NCBI GenBank assembly: GCA_049680295.1
Contig: JBAUHN010000381.1
Location: 1 to 24,361, forward strand
Length of the DNA stretch: 24,361 nt
Source of the DNA: JBAUHN01 sp049680295
Lineage (GTDB): Bacteria; Pseudomonadota; Alphaproteobacteria; Rhodobacterales; Rhodobacteraceae
Direction of reading: 5' to 3'
How positions within the stretch are numbered: position 1 is the first letter of the stretch; each line of letters opens with the position of its first letter. Positions 1 to 6,982 of this stretch are shown here, piece by piece. Both the position numbers and the translations under genes were made by a program. The notes below the pieces were generated by a model, which ran no database searches, was not told where the DNA came from, and saw nothing but the letters and a program-made list of their open reading frames with translations.

Positions 1-237
1 CCTCCCCAACGACAACCCGACGTTGACGATGCCACCATATCACAGGTTGCTGCGTCGCATCCGAGGTCGGCTTCGAGCCCAAACTATCGGATGCTGCAGG
101 AGCCATGAATGACCGCAAACCGCGTGATAGCGGTCATAGTTTATGGCAACCCCCGACAGCGACTTCACGATCACTTTGACCAAAGGTTGAATTTATGATG
201 CGTTTTCAAGCTCGTCTAAACATATTATTGCCCTATG
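1..237. other. Non-coding left edge with a small hairpin
   Basis: No gene is supported in this stretch downstream of the LysR gene. It contains an 8-bp perfect inverted repeat, ATGACCGC at 109-116 and GCGGTCAT at 130-137, around a 13-base loop. No T-tract follows on either strand, so I do not call it an intrinsic terminator. The short open frame starting at 195 overlaps the LysR 3' end antisense and has no recognisable protein features. Confidence 0.5.
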
Positions 238-1143
238 CTATCGTAAAAACTTATCAACTGCTGTTTGCATCATCTTCTTCGCATGCTGCCTTATCTGTTC
301 GGCCAGAGGTTTTGCAAAGAGGTTGTCCGTGGTCGGGTTGGTGGCTAGGAAATACCGCTCGTTTGCGTCTACGTATCCCTCATGTGGCATGATCAACTCG
401 TGGCTCAACAGATACGGGGCGGCCATGAGCAGGCTTGTCAGGACCACACCGGTTCCACTGAGTGCGAAGTCGATGCCTAGTCCGTGTGCATCCACCAAAT
501 GCAATTCGCCTTGCGGCTGAGACAGATTAAGCGCGGCAGCCCATCTTTCCCAGGTCTCGGTTATGGCAACGGTTTGAATGCGAGGGGCCGCGCAGATGGC
601 GGCCCAGTCCGGTGGTTTTGCAAAGAAACCTGGTGCGCAAACGGCCACAACACGGTCATGGTACAACTCGAATGCACCCCTTCCAGCAAGAGTACTAGAG
701 CCAAAACGTATTTCCAAATCTGCGTCCGAATTCAGGTAATCGTCATGCCAAAGGGTGGTTTTGACCCGAACGCGCAGACTGGGGTGAAGTTCCAGGAACC
801 CAGGCAATAGTGGTGTGATGTATCCGCGCGCGAAACTTGCGCTGGCTGCGATGTTCAACCTGTTTGTGTCTTGCTGTGTGTCAAACTCGGCAACCAGTCG
901 CGTCAACCCGTCGATAGACTCTGATATCTGAGGCAGCAACCTCCGACCAGAATCTGTCAACGCCAATCCTCTTGGTCGACGCTCGAACAAGGTCATGTTG
1001 AACCGGTGTTCCAATAGCTGGATTTGCTGACTGACAGCTGGCTGGGTCAGCCCAAGTTCCTTCGCTGCCGCAGTCATGTTCAGATGCCTTGCGGCCGATT
1101 CAAATGCACGAAACCATGCGAGCGGGGGAAGCTTTGAGCTCAT
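238..1143 (-). CDS. LysR-type transcriptional regulator (GcvA-like)
   Basis: A 301-residue LysR-family regulator, the usual length for the family. The N-terminal winged HTH spans about residues 5-65, with the signature recognition segment LGLTQPAVSQQ at 30-40. The rest is the periplasmic-binding-protein-like effector domain, about residues 90-300. It is transcribed divergently from the HD-domain/Rieske operon, and the ~140-bp shared intergenic region carries a direct repeat suited to LysR binding. The classic LysR arrangement therefore suggests that it senses the substrate, or a product, of the two oxygenase-like enzymes next door. The HTH style resembles GcvA/AmpR-like members, which is general similarity only. 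The effector is unknown. The start is the first ATG of the frame and puts the HTH at the expected distance from the N terminus. Confidence 0.93.
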   Translation of the reverse strand: MSSKLPPLAWFRAFESAARHLNMTAAAKELGLTQPAVSQQIQLLEHRFNMTLFERRPRGLALTDSGRRLLPQISESIDGLTRLVAEFDTQQDTNRLNIAASASFARGYITPLLPGFLELHPSLRVRVKTTLWHDDYLNSDADLEIRFGSSTLAGRGAFELYHDRVVAVCAPGFFAKPPDWAAICAAPRIQTVAITETWERWAAALNLSQPQGELHLVDAHGLGIDFALSGTGVVLTSLLMAAPYLLSHELIMPHEGYVDANERYFLATNPTTDNLFAKPLAEQIRQHAKKMMQTAVDKFLR

Positions 1144-1153
1144 AAAAGTGCAC

Positions 1154-1177
1154 CTTATACATAATCATTACTTATAC
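1154..1177. promoter_or_regulatory. Candidate LysR operator in the divergent promoter region
   Basis: The intergenic region between the LysR gene and the HD-domain gene contains a direct repeat CTTATAC at 1154-1160 and 1171-1177, 17 bases apart start to start, with the AT-rich near-palindrome ATAATCATTA between them. It lies 11 bases upstream of the LysR start. LysR regulators often bind AT-rich T-N11-A sites in such positions and repress their own gene. The assignment is inference from position and sequence. Confidence 0.4.
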
Positions 1178-1282
1178 CTTTGACGGCAGAAATTTAATTT
1201 GTCGATCACCATGAGCATGTGAATGCTGTGCAACTAAGTGAATCACAAGCGATTTTGGCAGTATGGCGAGGTTAGGGGAAGT

Positions 1283-1903
1283 ATGGATCAAGTGAAATTC
1301 AAGCAAATGAAAGATGGTGATAAGGATGATTATGCCTTTCTAGACAATTTAGAACGCGAATACTGTGAGGGTACTGCCGACCGCTTGCTGGAAGCGATGG
1401 AGAGGCTTGATAAGACTTTCTCGGGTTATCAAGTCACCCGACTAGGGCATTCTATTCAATCAGCAACCCGCGCGTGGTATGACGGGGCAGATATAGATTG
1501 GATCGTCGGAGCCTTACTTCACGACATCGGCGACATGTATGCACCACAAAACCACGATGAATATGCTGCGACAATTCTGAAGCCGTTTTTACGTGAGCAG
1601 GTCACTTGGTGTGTGCATACGCATGGTGATTTTCAATTGATCTACTTCGGAGAGCATATCGGTGCCAATCCCGAGAAACGGGAAGTCCATCGTGGAAACA
1701 TGTATTTCGACGATTGTGTGACGTTTTGCGAACGCTGGGATCAAGCCAGTTTTGACCCCGGTTATCCCAGCAAACCGCTTGTCTTTTTCGCGGATATGGT
1801 GCGCGAGGTGTTTGACCGTCCAGCCTATGATCCAAATGTCATACGGTCCGGCGTTCGTGTGCCACTGTGCGATAAAACCCTAACCAAAGAACGCAGCACT
1901 TAG
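1283..1903 (+). CDS. HD-domain protein (COG4341-like; possible diiron oxygenase)
   Basis: A 206-residue HD-domain protein. The ATG at 1283 is preferred over the upstream GTG at 1238 because AGGGGA sits a few bases before it. Candidate metal ligands are His56, the His80-Asp81 pair in LLHDIGD, His112, His136, and an Asp at 153 in the segment CERWDQASFDP. This H...HD...H...H...D pattern matches predicted HD phosphohydrolases. It also matches the mixed-valent diiron oxygenases of the HD superfamily (PhnZ, TmpB and myo-inositol oxygenase types). The 24-residue spacings His56-His80 and His112-His136 equal those I recall for PhnZ. The PhnZ-type His after the HD motif is replaced here by Asp84, so the substrate need not be a phosphonate. 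The Rieske gene follows after 10 bases, so the two are surely co-transcribed. Phosphohydrolase activity is the alternative. Confidence 0.85.
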   Translation: MDQVKFKQMKDGDKDDYAFLDNLEREYCEGTADRLLEAMERLDKTFSGYQVTRLGHSIQSATRAWYDGADIDWIVGALLHDIGDMYAPQNHDEYAATILKPFLREQVTWCVHTHGDFQLIYFGEHIGANPEKREVHRGNMYFDDCVTFCERWDQASFDPGYPSKPLVFFADMVREVFDRPAYDPNVIRSGVRVPLCDKTLTKERST

Positions 1904-1913
1904 GAGAAGACCT

Positions 1914-3044
1914 ATGAACAAGATGCATGACCCAGCGCTGGAAAGTTGCGCGAAACCAGCCGAGTTGGCCTCTTCAATCCCACCGGTTTACTACACCTCC
2001 GACAACCTTGCGGCTGCCGAAAATGCAGCTGTTTTTCGCAGCGGCTGGATTGGTGTCGGGCGCGCGGATGTCGTTGCCAATCCCGGCGATTTTGTCGCGA
2101 TGGATATTGCCGGGCAGAACATTATCCTGCTGCGCGACAAGAACGGCCAACTGCGCGCACATGCGAACACCTGCCGCCATCGCGGAGCCCGACTTGTCGA
2201 CGGGAGTGGTTCCTGCAAGGGGTTACGATGCCCGTTCCACTCGTGGTTTTATGATCTAGAGGGGAAATTGGTATCGGCACCGCACATGGAACGCGCCCAA
2301 GATTTCAAAAAATCCGATCACGGCCTAATTTCTTACCGGGCGGAGGAGCGAGCGGGCTTTGCCTTTATTTGTCTGTCGCCCGACGCTGTCGAGCTTGATG
2401 TTCATCTTGGGGATTTCGCCGCGTTGCACGCGCCTTGGCCAATGGATCAACTGGTTACGGTCCGCAGGCAAGAAGTCGAAGTAGACTGCAACTGGAAGAT
2501 ATTCCTAGAAGTCTTTAACGAATATTATCACCTGCCGTTTGTTCACGCGGATTCGATCGACAGCGTCTATGCCAAACCAGATGCTCCCGACTCTGCGACT
2601 GGGACATATGCCAGTCAGTTTGGTGAAACCGAAGGCACTGGGGGCCTGCTTGAAGCCGATCAGGACAAATCGCTCCCTGAAATCCCCGGCCTGACAGGAA
2701 AAGCGCTTGAAGGTGCTCGCTACACTTGGGTCTTCCCAAACATGACATTTGCTGCAAATCGTGACGCGTTGTGGTGCTACGAGGCTTATCCTCTAGGGGC
2801 CTCCAGATGTCGGGTTGTTCAAACGTCCTGCTTCCCGCCCGAGACCATCGCGCTGCAGGGTTTTGCGGAAAAGTCTGCAGCCTATCTCAAACGAATGGAT
2901 GCTGCCCTAGACGAGGACATCGAAGCACTCACTAACCAGCAGATTGGTTTGTCGTGCCCCGACGCCCAGCCCGGTCGCTTTCAGCCAGACCTAGAACCTA
3001 ATGTCGCAGCCTTTGCGCGTTGGTATAGCGGTGTTTGGGCCTAG
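1914..3044 (+). CDS. Rieske [2Fe-2S] oxygenase, catalytic alpha-type subunit
   Basis: A 376-residue Rieske non-heme iron oxygenase. The N-terminal Rieske domain carries Cys87-x-His89 and Cys106-x2-His109, which hold the [2Fe-2S] cluster. The C-terminal catalytic domain has the mononuclear-iron motif NEYYHLPFVH, with His206 and His211 as ligands and Glu203 near the subunit-bridging position. The third, acidic ligand probably lies around Asp335 in ALDEDIEALTNQQ. Length and style fit the group that includes quaternary-amine demethylases (glycine betaine, carnitine, stachydrine) and aromatic-ring oxygenases, but the substrate cannot be read from sequence. A strong ribosome binding site, AGGAGA, precedes the ATG. 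No reductase or ferredoxin gene is in the window, so electrons must come from elsewhere. It is second in an operon with the HD-domain gene and is presumably controlled by the divergent LysR. Confidence 0.93.
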   Translation: MNKMHDPALESCAKPAELASSIPPVYYTSDNLAAAENAAVFRSGWIGVGRADVVANPGDFVAMDIAGQNIILLRDKNGQLRAHANTCRHRGARLVDGSGSCKGLRCPFHSWFYDLEGKLVSAPHMERAQDFKKSDHGLISYRAEERAGFAFICLSPDAVELDVHLGDFAALHAPWPMDQLVTVRRQEVEVDCNWKIFLEVFNEYYHLPFVHADSIDSVYAKPDAPDSATGTYASQFGETEGTGGLLEADQDKSLPEIPGLTGKALEGARYTWVFPNMTFAANRDALWCYEAYPLGASRCRVVQTSCFPPETIALQGFAEKSAAYLKRMDAALDEDIEALTNQQIGLSCPDAQPGRFQPDLEPNVAAFARWYSGVWA

Positions 3045-3377
3045 CCATTGTAGGCGTTCGATTGCGAAGGGCGTTCGAGTCTGCAAAGCGCTAGGTGCAG
3101 TCATTCGAGTAGCCGCAGCGAAAGCTCACTAAGTCCCGCAAAGCTGCCGCTAGTGTAGCTCGCAGCGAACGGCCGCTTACCTGAAGGTTTTTCGATGCGG
3201 GCCGGGGCGCAACTTTGCCGTCGAGAGCTGCGGGCGGCTCGCGTTGACAAACCTCGGAAGGAGGAAGCCGCGGGGGCTTGGCGCTGGCTATGGGGAAAGA
3301 GCACCGACGGGCGAGGCTGAAATTGCCATGGGCGCGCGGTTGACTGTGTTGGTTGCGTTTGCTGTCGTCATTTTCTG
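3045..3377. other. Non-coding stretch after the Rieske gene
   Basis: This stretch holds no convincing gene. Minus-strand frames near 3091-3381 and 3101-3304 are rich in Arg, Ser and Pro and low in recognisable motifs, as expected for antisense readings of GC-rich DNA. No intrinsic terminator with a T-tract was found after the Rieske stop codon. The junction between the catabolic operon and the transposon debris lies somewhere here, but no target-site duplication is visible. Confidence 0.5.
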
Positions 3378-3806
3378 TCACCTTGGTCGCAGGTATTTCG
3401 CTGATTGAGCGCGCATGATGCAGTTTGCGCCGCCATTATGGATGATGGCCGCAAGCGACTTTGACCGATCAGCCAAAGACGACCGGAGCGTAATCTTGCG
3501 TGCATCTGTTTTAGGGCAGTATTTCGCCTTCGACGGGCACGCCTTGCAGACTAACTTCAAGGCGCGATAGCGCGCCACGCCTTTGCCGGTTGGTCCTCGG
3601 TTTGGGTCCGAGTAATTGCGGCGAAACTGTTTCAGCGGCTCGCCTTCGGGGCAGATGTGGCTGTAAAACTGACTTAAATACTGGCGGATACTGTTTAGAT
3701 CGACGAACCGATCAATCGACCGTATCAGGTGATCTTGCGGCACATGATCTTCCAGAGAAAAGTCATAGAAAAGCGCTGCCTGTGCTTCCTGCTTCGGTCC
3801 CAGCAT
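3378..3806 (-). pseudogene. Internally deleted IS transposase (IS1182/IS5-like, DUF772)
   Basis: The N terminus, MLGPKQEAQ followed by FYDFSLEDHVPQDH and SIDRFVDL, is the conserved start of IS1182-type (DUF772) transposases. After about 50 residues the sequence jumps to a segment that normally lies more than 200 residues later: CPEGEPLKQFRRNY and the cysteine-containing CKACPSKAKYCPK. The DDE catalytic core between them is missing, so a large deletion happened to join the two ends in frame. The C terminus after about residue 105 also degenerates. The ATG at 3806 has GGGAG nearby. The frame can be extended to a TTG at 3821. The product cannot be an active transposase. Confidence 0.85.
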
Positions 3807-3864
3807 CCCTAAATCTCCCAACCAATATGGGAATTGAATCAGCGGATGCCCCCTCGATCAAGAA

Positions 3865-3904
3865 GAGTTTTTCAACGAAATACGCCGATTTGGTTGAAAA
3901 ACTC
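3865..3904. repeat. 40-base palindrome made of two facing IS-end-like motifs
   Basis: GAGTTTTTCAAC at 3865-3876 and its perfect complement GTTGAAAAACTC at 3893-3904 face each other. After one mismatch the pairing continues for four bases (AAAT/ATTT), leaving a 6-base loop. The motif resembles the terminal inverted repeat of IS elements with this transposase type. The minus-facing copy is 89 bases upstream of the transposase start, a suitable place for the element's right end. The structure could also form a stable hairpin in RNA. Confidence 0.7.
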
Positions 3905-4153
3905 CGTTTTCGGGCCAAAACAACGAACTTTTTCGCTATACAGTCCGAACACTTGGTTTTGGCGAGGGGATCGGCCAGAACCAGTCTCCGTCTCTGGTGG
4001 GCGAGCTCCTGGCACCTGTTCCACATTTCCACCTGACTTTCGCAAGCTACGTGTTTTTGGCAGAAATTTACAATTTTTTAATTGCGGAGTTTTTCAACAA
4101 AATCAGCCCTTTCCCGCACCGGATCGGGACAAAAGTAGGCAGAACCCTTGGTC
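3905..4153. other. Gene-free spacer with a third IS-end-like motif
   Basis: This spacer between transposon debris and the recombinase gene is AT-richer than its surroundings and holds no supportable gene. A third copy of the IS-end motif, GAGTTTTTCAAC followed by AAAATCAGCC, lies at 4087-4098 on the plus strand. No partner copy in the opposite orientation was found to its right within the mobile region. It is most simply the orphan end of another deleted element. Confidence 0.5.
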
Positions 4154-5719
4154 CTACCTACCGTCGCCGATTGCCTCGAAAATACTGTCGAGAATCTTGG
4201 CTTTTTCGCTTACTGACAAGTTTCTAGGATCAATAGTTTTCTTGCTTCCAATGTTCTCCAAGACTTCAAAACGCCGATCATCTGGCATCGTCCCATAGTG
4301 GCGTTCTGTGGTCTGCTCGCTTTCATGCCCCATGTTCAAGGACCACGCTTTGCGTTCTTCGTGTGTCAGAGCGCGGATATCACGTTCAGCACCGATCGTG
4401 TGCTTTGCAGCATGAGGCGTGTATTTGGCCTCGATATTTCGGCAAGCGATGTTAAATGCTTCGGTCACCGCATGCGTAGTAGACATGACAGGAACCGGGA
4501 CAGCATTCCGTCCGCTTATACGAACTCGGTGTTTCGCATACTTCAAGTCGGGAAACAGAGCGTCCTCATCCGAAAACCCAAACCAACGAAGCCTCTCCAG
4601 CCAGTTTACAACAGCAGTTTCAAAGGTCGTTGGGATCTGGAACCAAAATATATTTAGGCTCTTGCCTGCTTTTGCCCGGACAACGCTTGCATCCTGCAAT
4701 ATCAATCTCCGCTTAACATCAAAGTGCTTGATCTGAAGGGATACCAAAGTATCAGCCCTCAATGCCCCCAGAAAGGCCAGAGCGAAAAGCGCACGAGCAC
4801 GCAGATCGACCAAGGATTTGGATGGCATTTCATTAAGAAGCTCTTCGGCCTCGGAAAGGCTTGGGAACTCTTTCTGCTTAACCTGGACAGACCGAGCCAC
4901 AACGGCTTTCGGCAGTTTCAGATACCCTGCAAAATCCCTTGGCAAACGCCTGTAGCCATCCTGCTTCAGCAACCAATCGAAAAACGCAATCAGATGAGAG
5001 ACAATATGTTTGATGGTTGATGCCGACAAACTATCAGTTGCATGCGGTGTTGCACGCTTTTTCAACTCTTTCCGCACCGCGGCAAAATCATCTGTCGTGA
5101 GCTTGGCAAATGATTTTCCTTGCAGATTGTTCTCGAAGAACCGTATCGCGGCAAGGTGCTTTTCAACGGTTTGTTCGCTGTAGCCACCGGCATAGGTTTG
5201 CCACTTGTAGATGATCCTGTCATTCTCCGACTGCGATTTTGCAATATCTTTTTCCGCGCTAGTCCAAATACCCCCACAAGTTGAGGTATTTTCTTCGTGT
5301 GGGCAGTCCGTGGGGGTATTGGGATTGCGACAATCTTCGATGAAGTCTCGATCGGCCTCAGATGATATCTTTTGAAGCTTACTCGGGCAATCAGGGCATT
5401 GCGCCGAGAACATATGTTTTCCGTTTTTCGCATTAAATTCTTTGACCGTTTCGGTTTTAGGAAACACGTAAGTTTGGCATCCACGACACATGAATTCGCC
5501 AGGACGAAGTTTGCGAATGCCCCGTAAACGCCTTTGCTTGTGATAGCCTTGAACCACTGCCCCCCGAAACAGGTATGGCGTCTGTTTATCAGAGGGGATC
5601 AAGCCCTCACCAACCCAGTTTGAGATCGTATTGGCAGAGACGGAATACGCATCGCAAAGTTGTTCGACGGAGTAGACTCGGTCTTTTTTCAACCTAATTT
5701 TCTTGTAAGACTTGCTCAT
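4154..5719 (-). CDS. Large tyrosine recombinase with N-terminal HTH and CxxC segment
   Basis: A 521-residue protein using the ATG at 5719, which overlaps the stop of the upstream AlpA-like gene as ATGA. An in-frame ATG at 5731 lacks a ribosome binding site. Residues about 15-40 form an HTH (VEQLCDAYSVSANTISNWV). Residues 78-111 have Cys78-x2-Cys81 and Cys108-x2-Cys111, suggesting a zinc ribbon. About 165-260 is a SAM-like core-binding domain, and about 285-480 is the phage-integrase catalytic domain. Catalytic residues visible are Arg321 in GALRADTL, a likely Lys near 350-353, His436-x2-Lys439 where HxxR is usual, His465 in MGHES, and nucleophile Tyr475 in ERHYG. It presumably moves the island or acts in a recombination module with the two HTH genes upstream. 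The ATGA overlap implies coupled translation with the AlpA-like gene. Confidence 0.88.
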   Translation of the reverse strand: MSKSYKKIRLKKDRVYSVEQLCDAYSVSANTISNWVGEGLIPSDKQTPYLFRGAVVQGYHKQRRLRGIRKLRPGEFMCRGCQTYVFPKTETVKEFNAKNGKHMFSAQCPDCPSKLQKISSEADRDFIEDCRNPNTPTDCPHEENTSTCGGIWTSAEKDIAKSQSENDRIIYKWQTYAGGYSEQTVEKHLAAIRFFENNLQGKSFAKLTTDDFAAVRKELKKRATPHATDSLSASTIKHIVSHLIAFFDWLLKQDGYRRLPRDFAGYLKLPKAVVARSVQVKQKEFPSLSEAEELLNEMPSKSLVDLRARALFALAFLGALRADTLVSLQIKHFDVKRRLILQDASVVRAKAGKSLNIFWFQIPTTFETAVVNWLERLRWFGFSDEDALFPDLKYAKHRVRISGRNAVPVPVMSTTHAVTEAFNIACRNIEAKYTPHAAKHTIGAERDIRALTHEERKAWSLNMGHESEQTTERHYGTMPDDRRFEVLENIGSKKTIDPRNLSVSEKAKILDSIFEAIGDGR

Positions 5720-6039
5720 CGGACGCCCCATTTGGCGCTAGTGGCCGTCGACGAAGTGTCTTTGACTTGAACACTTTGCTCAAATTTCACTAAATCGCTC
5801 AATTTCCATCGTGATGTGCCAGGGCTGAGCCGGATACGTCTTGGGAAATTTGGGTTTTTATCGTGCCAACGCCAGATCGTCGCTTTTGAAACATCGAAGC
5901 GCAGAGCGACTTGGCGATCAGACAGATATTGCTCTGCACAGTTGATACAGGGCGTCGCATGTTCAGCCTTCGCTCGCTTGGCGGCATTAGATACCTCAAC
6001 AAACGGGCGCTGCTTTCCAGAACCTTCTTTGGGTGCCAT
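5716..6039 (-). CDS. AlpA-family HTH DNA-binding protein (excisionase-like)
   Basis: A 107-residue protein with an AlpA/MerR-like winged HTH in its second half. YLSDRQVALRFDVSKATIW is the helix-turn-helix, RIRLSPGTSRWKLSDL the wing and following helix. The N-terminal 35 residues are basic and low in complexity. A Cys-x2-Cys pair (INC...) lies at about residues 32-35. AlpA proteins activate integrases or act as recombination directionality factors. Its stop codon overlaps the recombinase start, so it probably controls direction or expression of that enzyme. The motif AGGTGGG lies about 11 bases before the ATG. Confidence 0.85.
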   Translation of the reverse strand: MAPKEGSGKQRPFVEVSNAAKRAKAEHATPCINCAEQYLSDRQVALRFDVSKATIWRWHDKNPNFPRRIRLSPGTSRWKLSDLVKFEQSVQVKDTSSTATSAKWGVR

Positions 6040-6143
6040 GATTTACGCCCACCTAAAGTTTGTCGGAAATGGGTCAGCAACCACTAGTCGCGTGAAGCCG
6101 AGCACATCCCAATTGCACTTTGCGAATTGATTGTATGCGGGCA

Positions 6144-6356
6144 TTAGACTGCCGAGCCTGCACTCGGATCAACCCGATTGGAATCAGCCCAAGCATTCAA
6201 GTCTCTGCCGCTGTAAACGATCTTTCGACCAAGCTTGAAATACGCAGGTCCGGTATTTTTGTGCCGCCATTGGGCGAGCTTGTCGCGATCCCCGATGATC
6301 TCCAACTCTGGATCTCCAAGGATATAGTTTCGATTGTCTTCGAACAGGTTTGCCAT
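6144..6356 (-). CDS. Small HTH / excisionase-like protein
   Basis: A 70-residue protein from the ATG at 6356; a TTG 48 bases upstream would extend it, but without a better ribosome binding site. The C-terminal half, KLAQWRHKNTGPAYFKLGRK followed by IVYSGRDLNAWAD, is the typical winged-HTH end of helix-turn-helix excisionase/AlpA-like proteins, in which a Tyr-Phe-x-x-Gly-Arg turn contacts DNA. It is about 100 bases upstream of the second HTH gene in the same orientation, in the probable module HTH-AlpA-recombinase. Confidence 0.72.
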   Translation of the reverse strand: MANLFEDNRNYILGDPELEIIGDRDKLAQWRHKNTGPAYFKLGRKIVYSGRDLNAWADSNRVDPSAGSAV

Positions 6357-6541
6357 CGTCCGAGCCCTTTCGCCGGTTTCTGATGGCAGTGGTCTCCCGA
6401 ACAAGCACTTAGATCGCTAGTTCGTCTAAAGTGTCAAAAGTCCCTCTGAGGTTTTGACAAGGGTTTTGACCGCTTTTTGGAATGGGTTTTGACCCGAAAT
6501 TGCAGATACAAGAAGGGCCTAAGCACCATTCACTTAGTTTT
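6357..6541. other. Short gene-free spacer in the island
   Basis: I see no gene here. A 72-codon minus-strand frame covering 6409-6627 lies mostly antisense to nothing, overlaps the 3' end of the 146-residue gene, and is rich in Cys and Ser without recognisable features, so it was not annotated. Confidence 0.4.
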
Positions 6542-6982
6542 CTACTTTCGTAACAATCGACGCACCCGACCAAGGGTTGACATGCTGATCGGATATTGGA
6601 GGTGCTCTTCGAGCAGTCGCTGCTCAACTTTTCGTGTCTGTTTCCGATCTGTCAGGCCAAGCTCTTGGTAAGCGGCTTTTATGTCTGCAAGCTTCTGCGG
6701 ACGCCCACCAATTGACAGAACCTCTGGTGCTGAATTCTCTGATGTCTTTGGGATCAACTCGGCCAAAATGGCTTCCACGGTTTTCTCTGTCATCCCCTTC
6801 TTCCAAGCATCCGCTGAAGGCGCAGATAGGCAGATCGCAGAACCACCTGTTTCAGGCAAAATGCCGCGAATGTATGCTTCTTCAAGCAAATCACTGCTCC
6901 ATGGCGGCAGCTCTTGTGCGACTATGAATGTTGGTCGTTCGAATAATATTGGCAGAGTATTGAACACCTCTGCAAAAAGCAC
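6542..6982 (-). CDS. Unrecognised island protein with GRP-type C-terminal segment
   Basis: A 146-residue open frame from a GTG at 6982, with GAAGGA about 10 bases upstream. It overlaps the 3' end of the upstream P4-type integrase gene by 61 bases in another frame. I do not recognise the whole protein. The C-terminal 55 residues (GGRPQKLADIKAAYQELGL and onward) have the look of a short basic domain seen at the ends of several phage and island proteins, with predicted helices and many charged residues. The N-terminal third contains a hydrophobic strand (LPILFERPTFIVAQ). The overlap is a sign that the integrase end was altered and that this gene's start was joined to it. No function is proposed. 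Confidence 0.6.
   Translation of the reverse strand: MLFAEVFNTLPILFERPTFIVAQELPPWSSDLLEEAYIRGILPETGGSAICLSAPSADAWKKGMTEKTVEAILAELIPKTSENSAPEVLSIGGRPQKLADIKAAYQELGLTDRKQTRKVEQRLLEEHLQYPISMSTLGRVRRLLRK

Noticed and set aside
484..810. 108-codon plus-strand frame
   Set aside because: It lies entirely antisense to the LysR gene, whose HTH and length are clear.
1238..1282. GTG start giving a 221-residue HD-domain protein
   Set aside because: The ATG at 1283 has a good ribosome binding site (AGGGGA), while the GTG does not, and the extra 15 residues add no domain.
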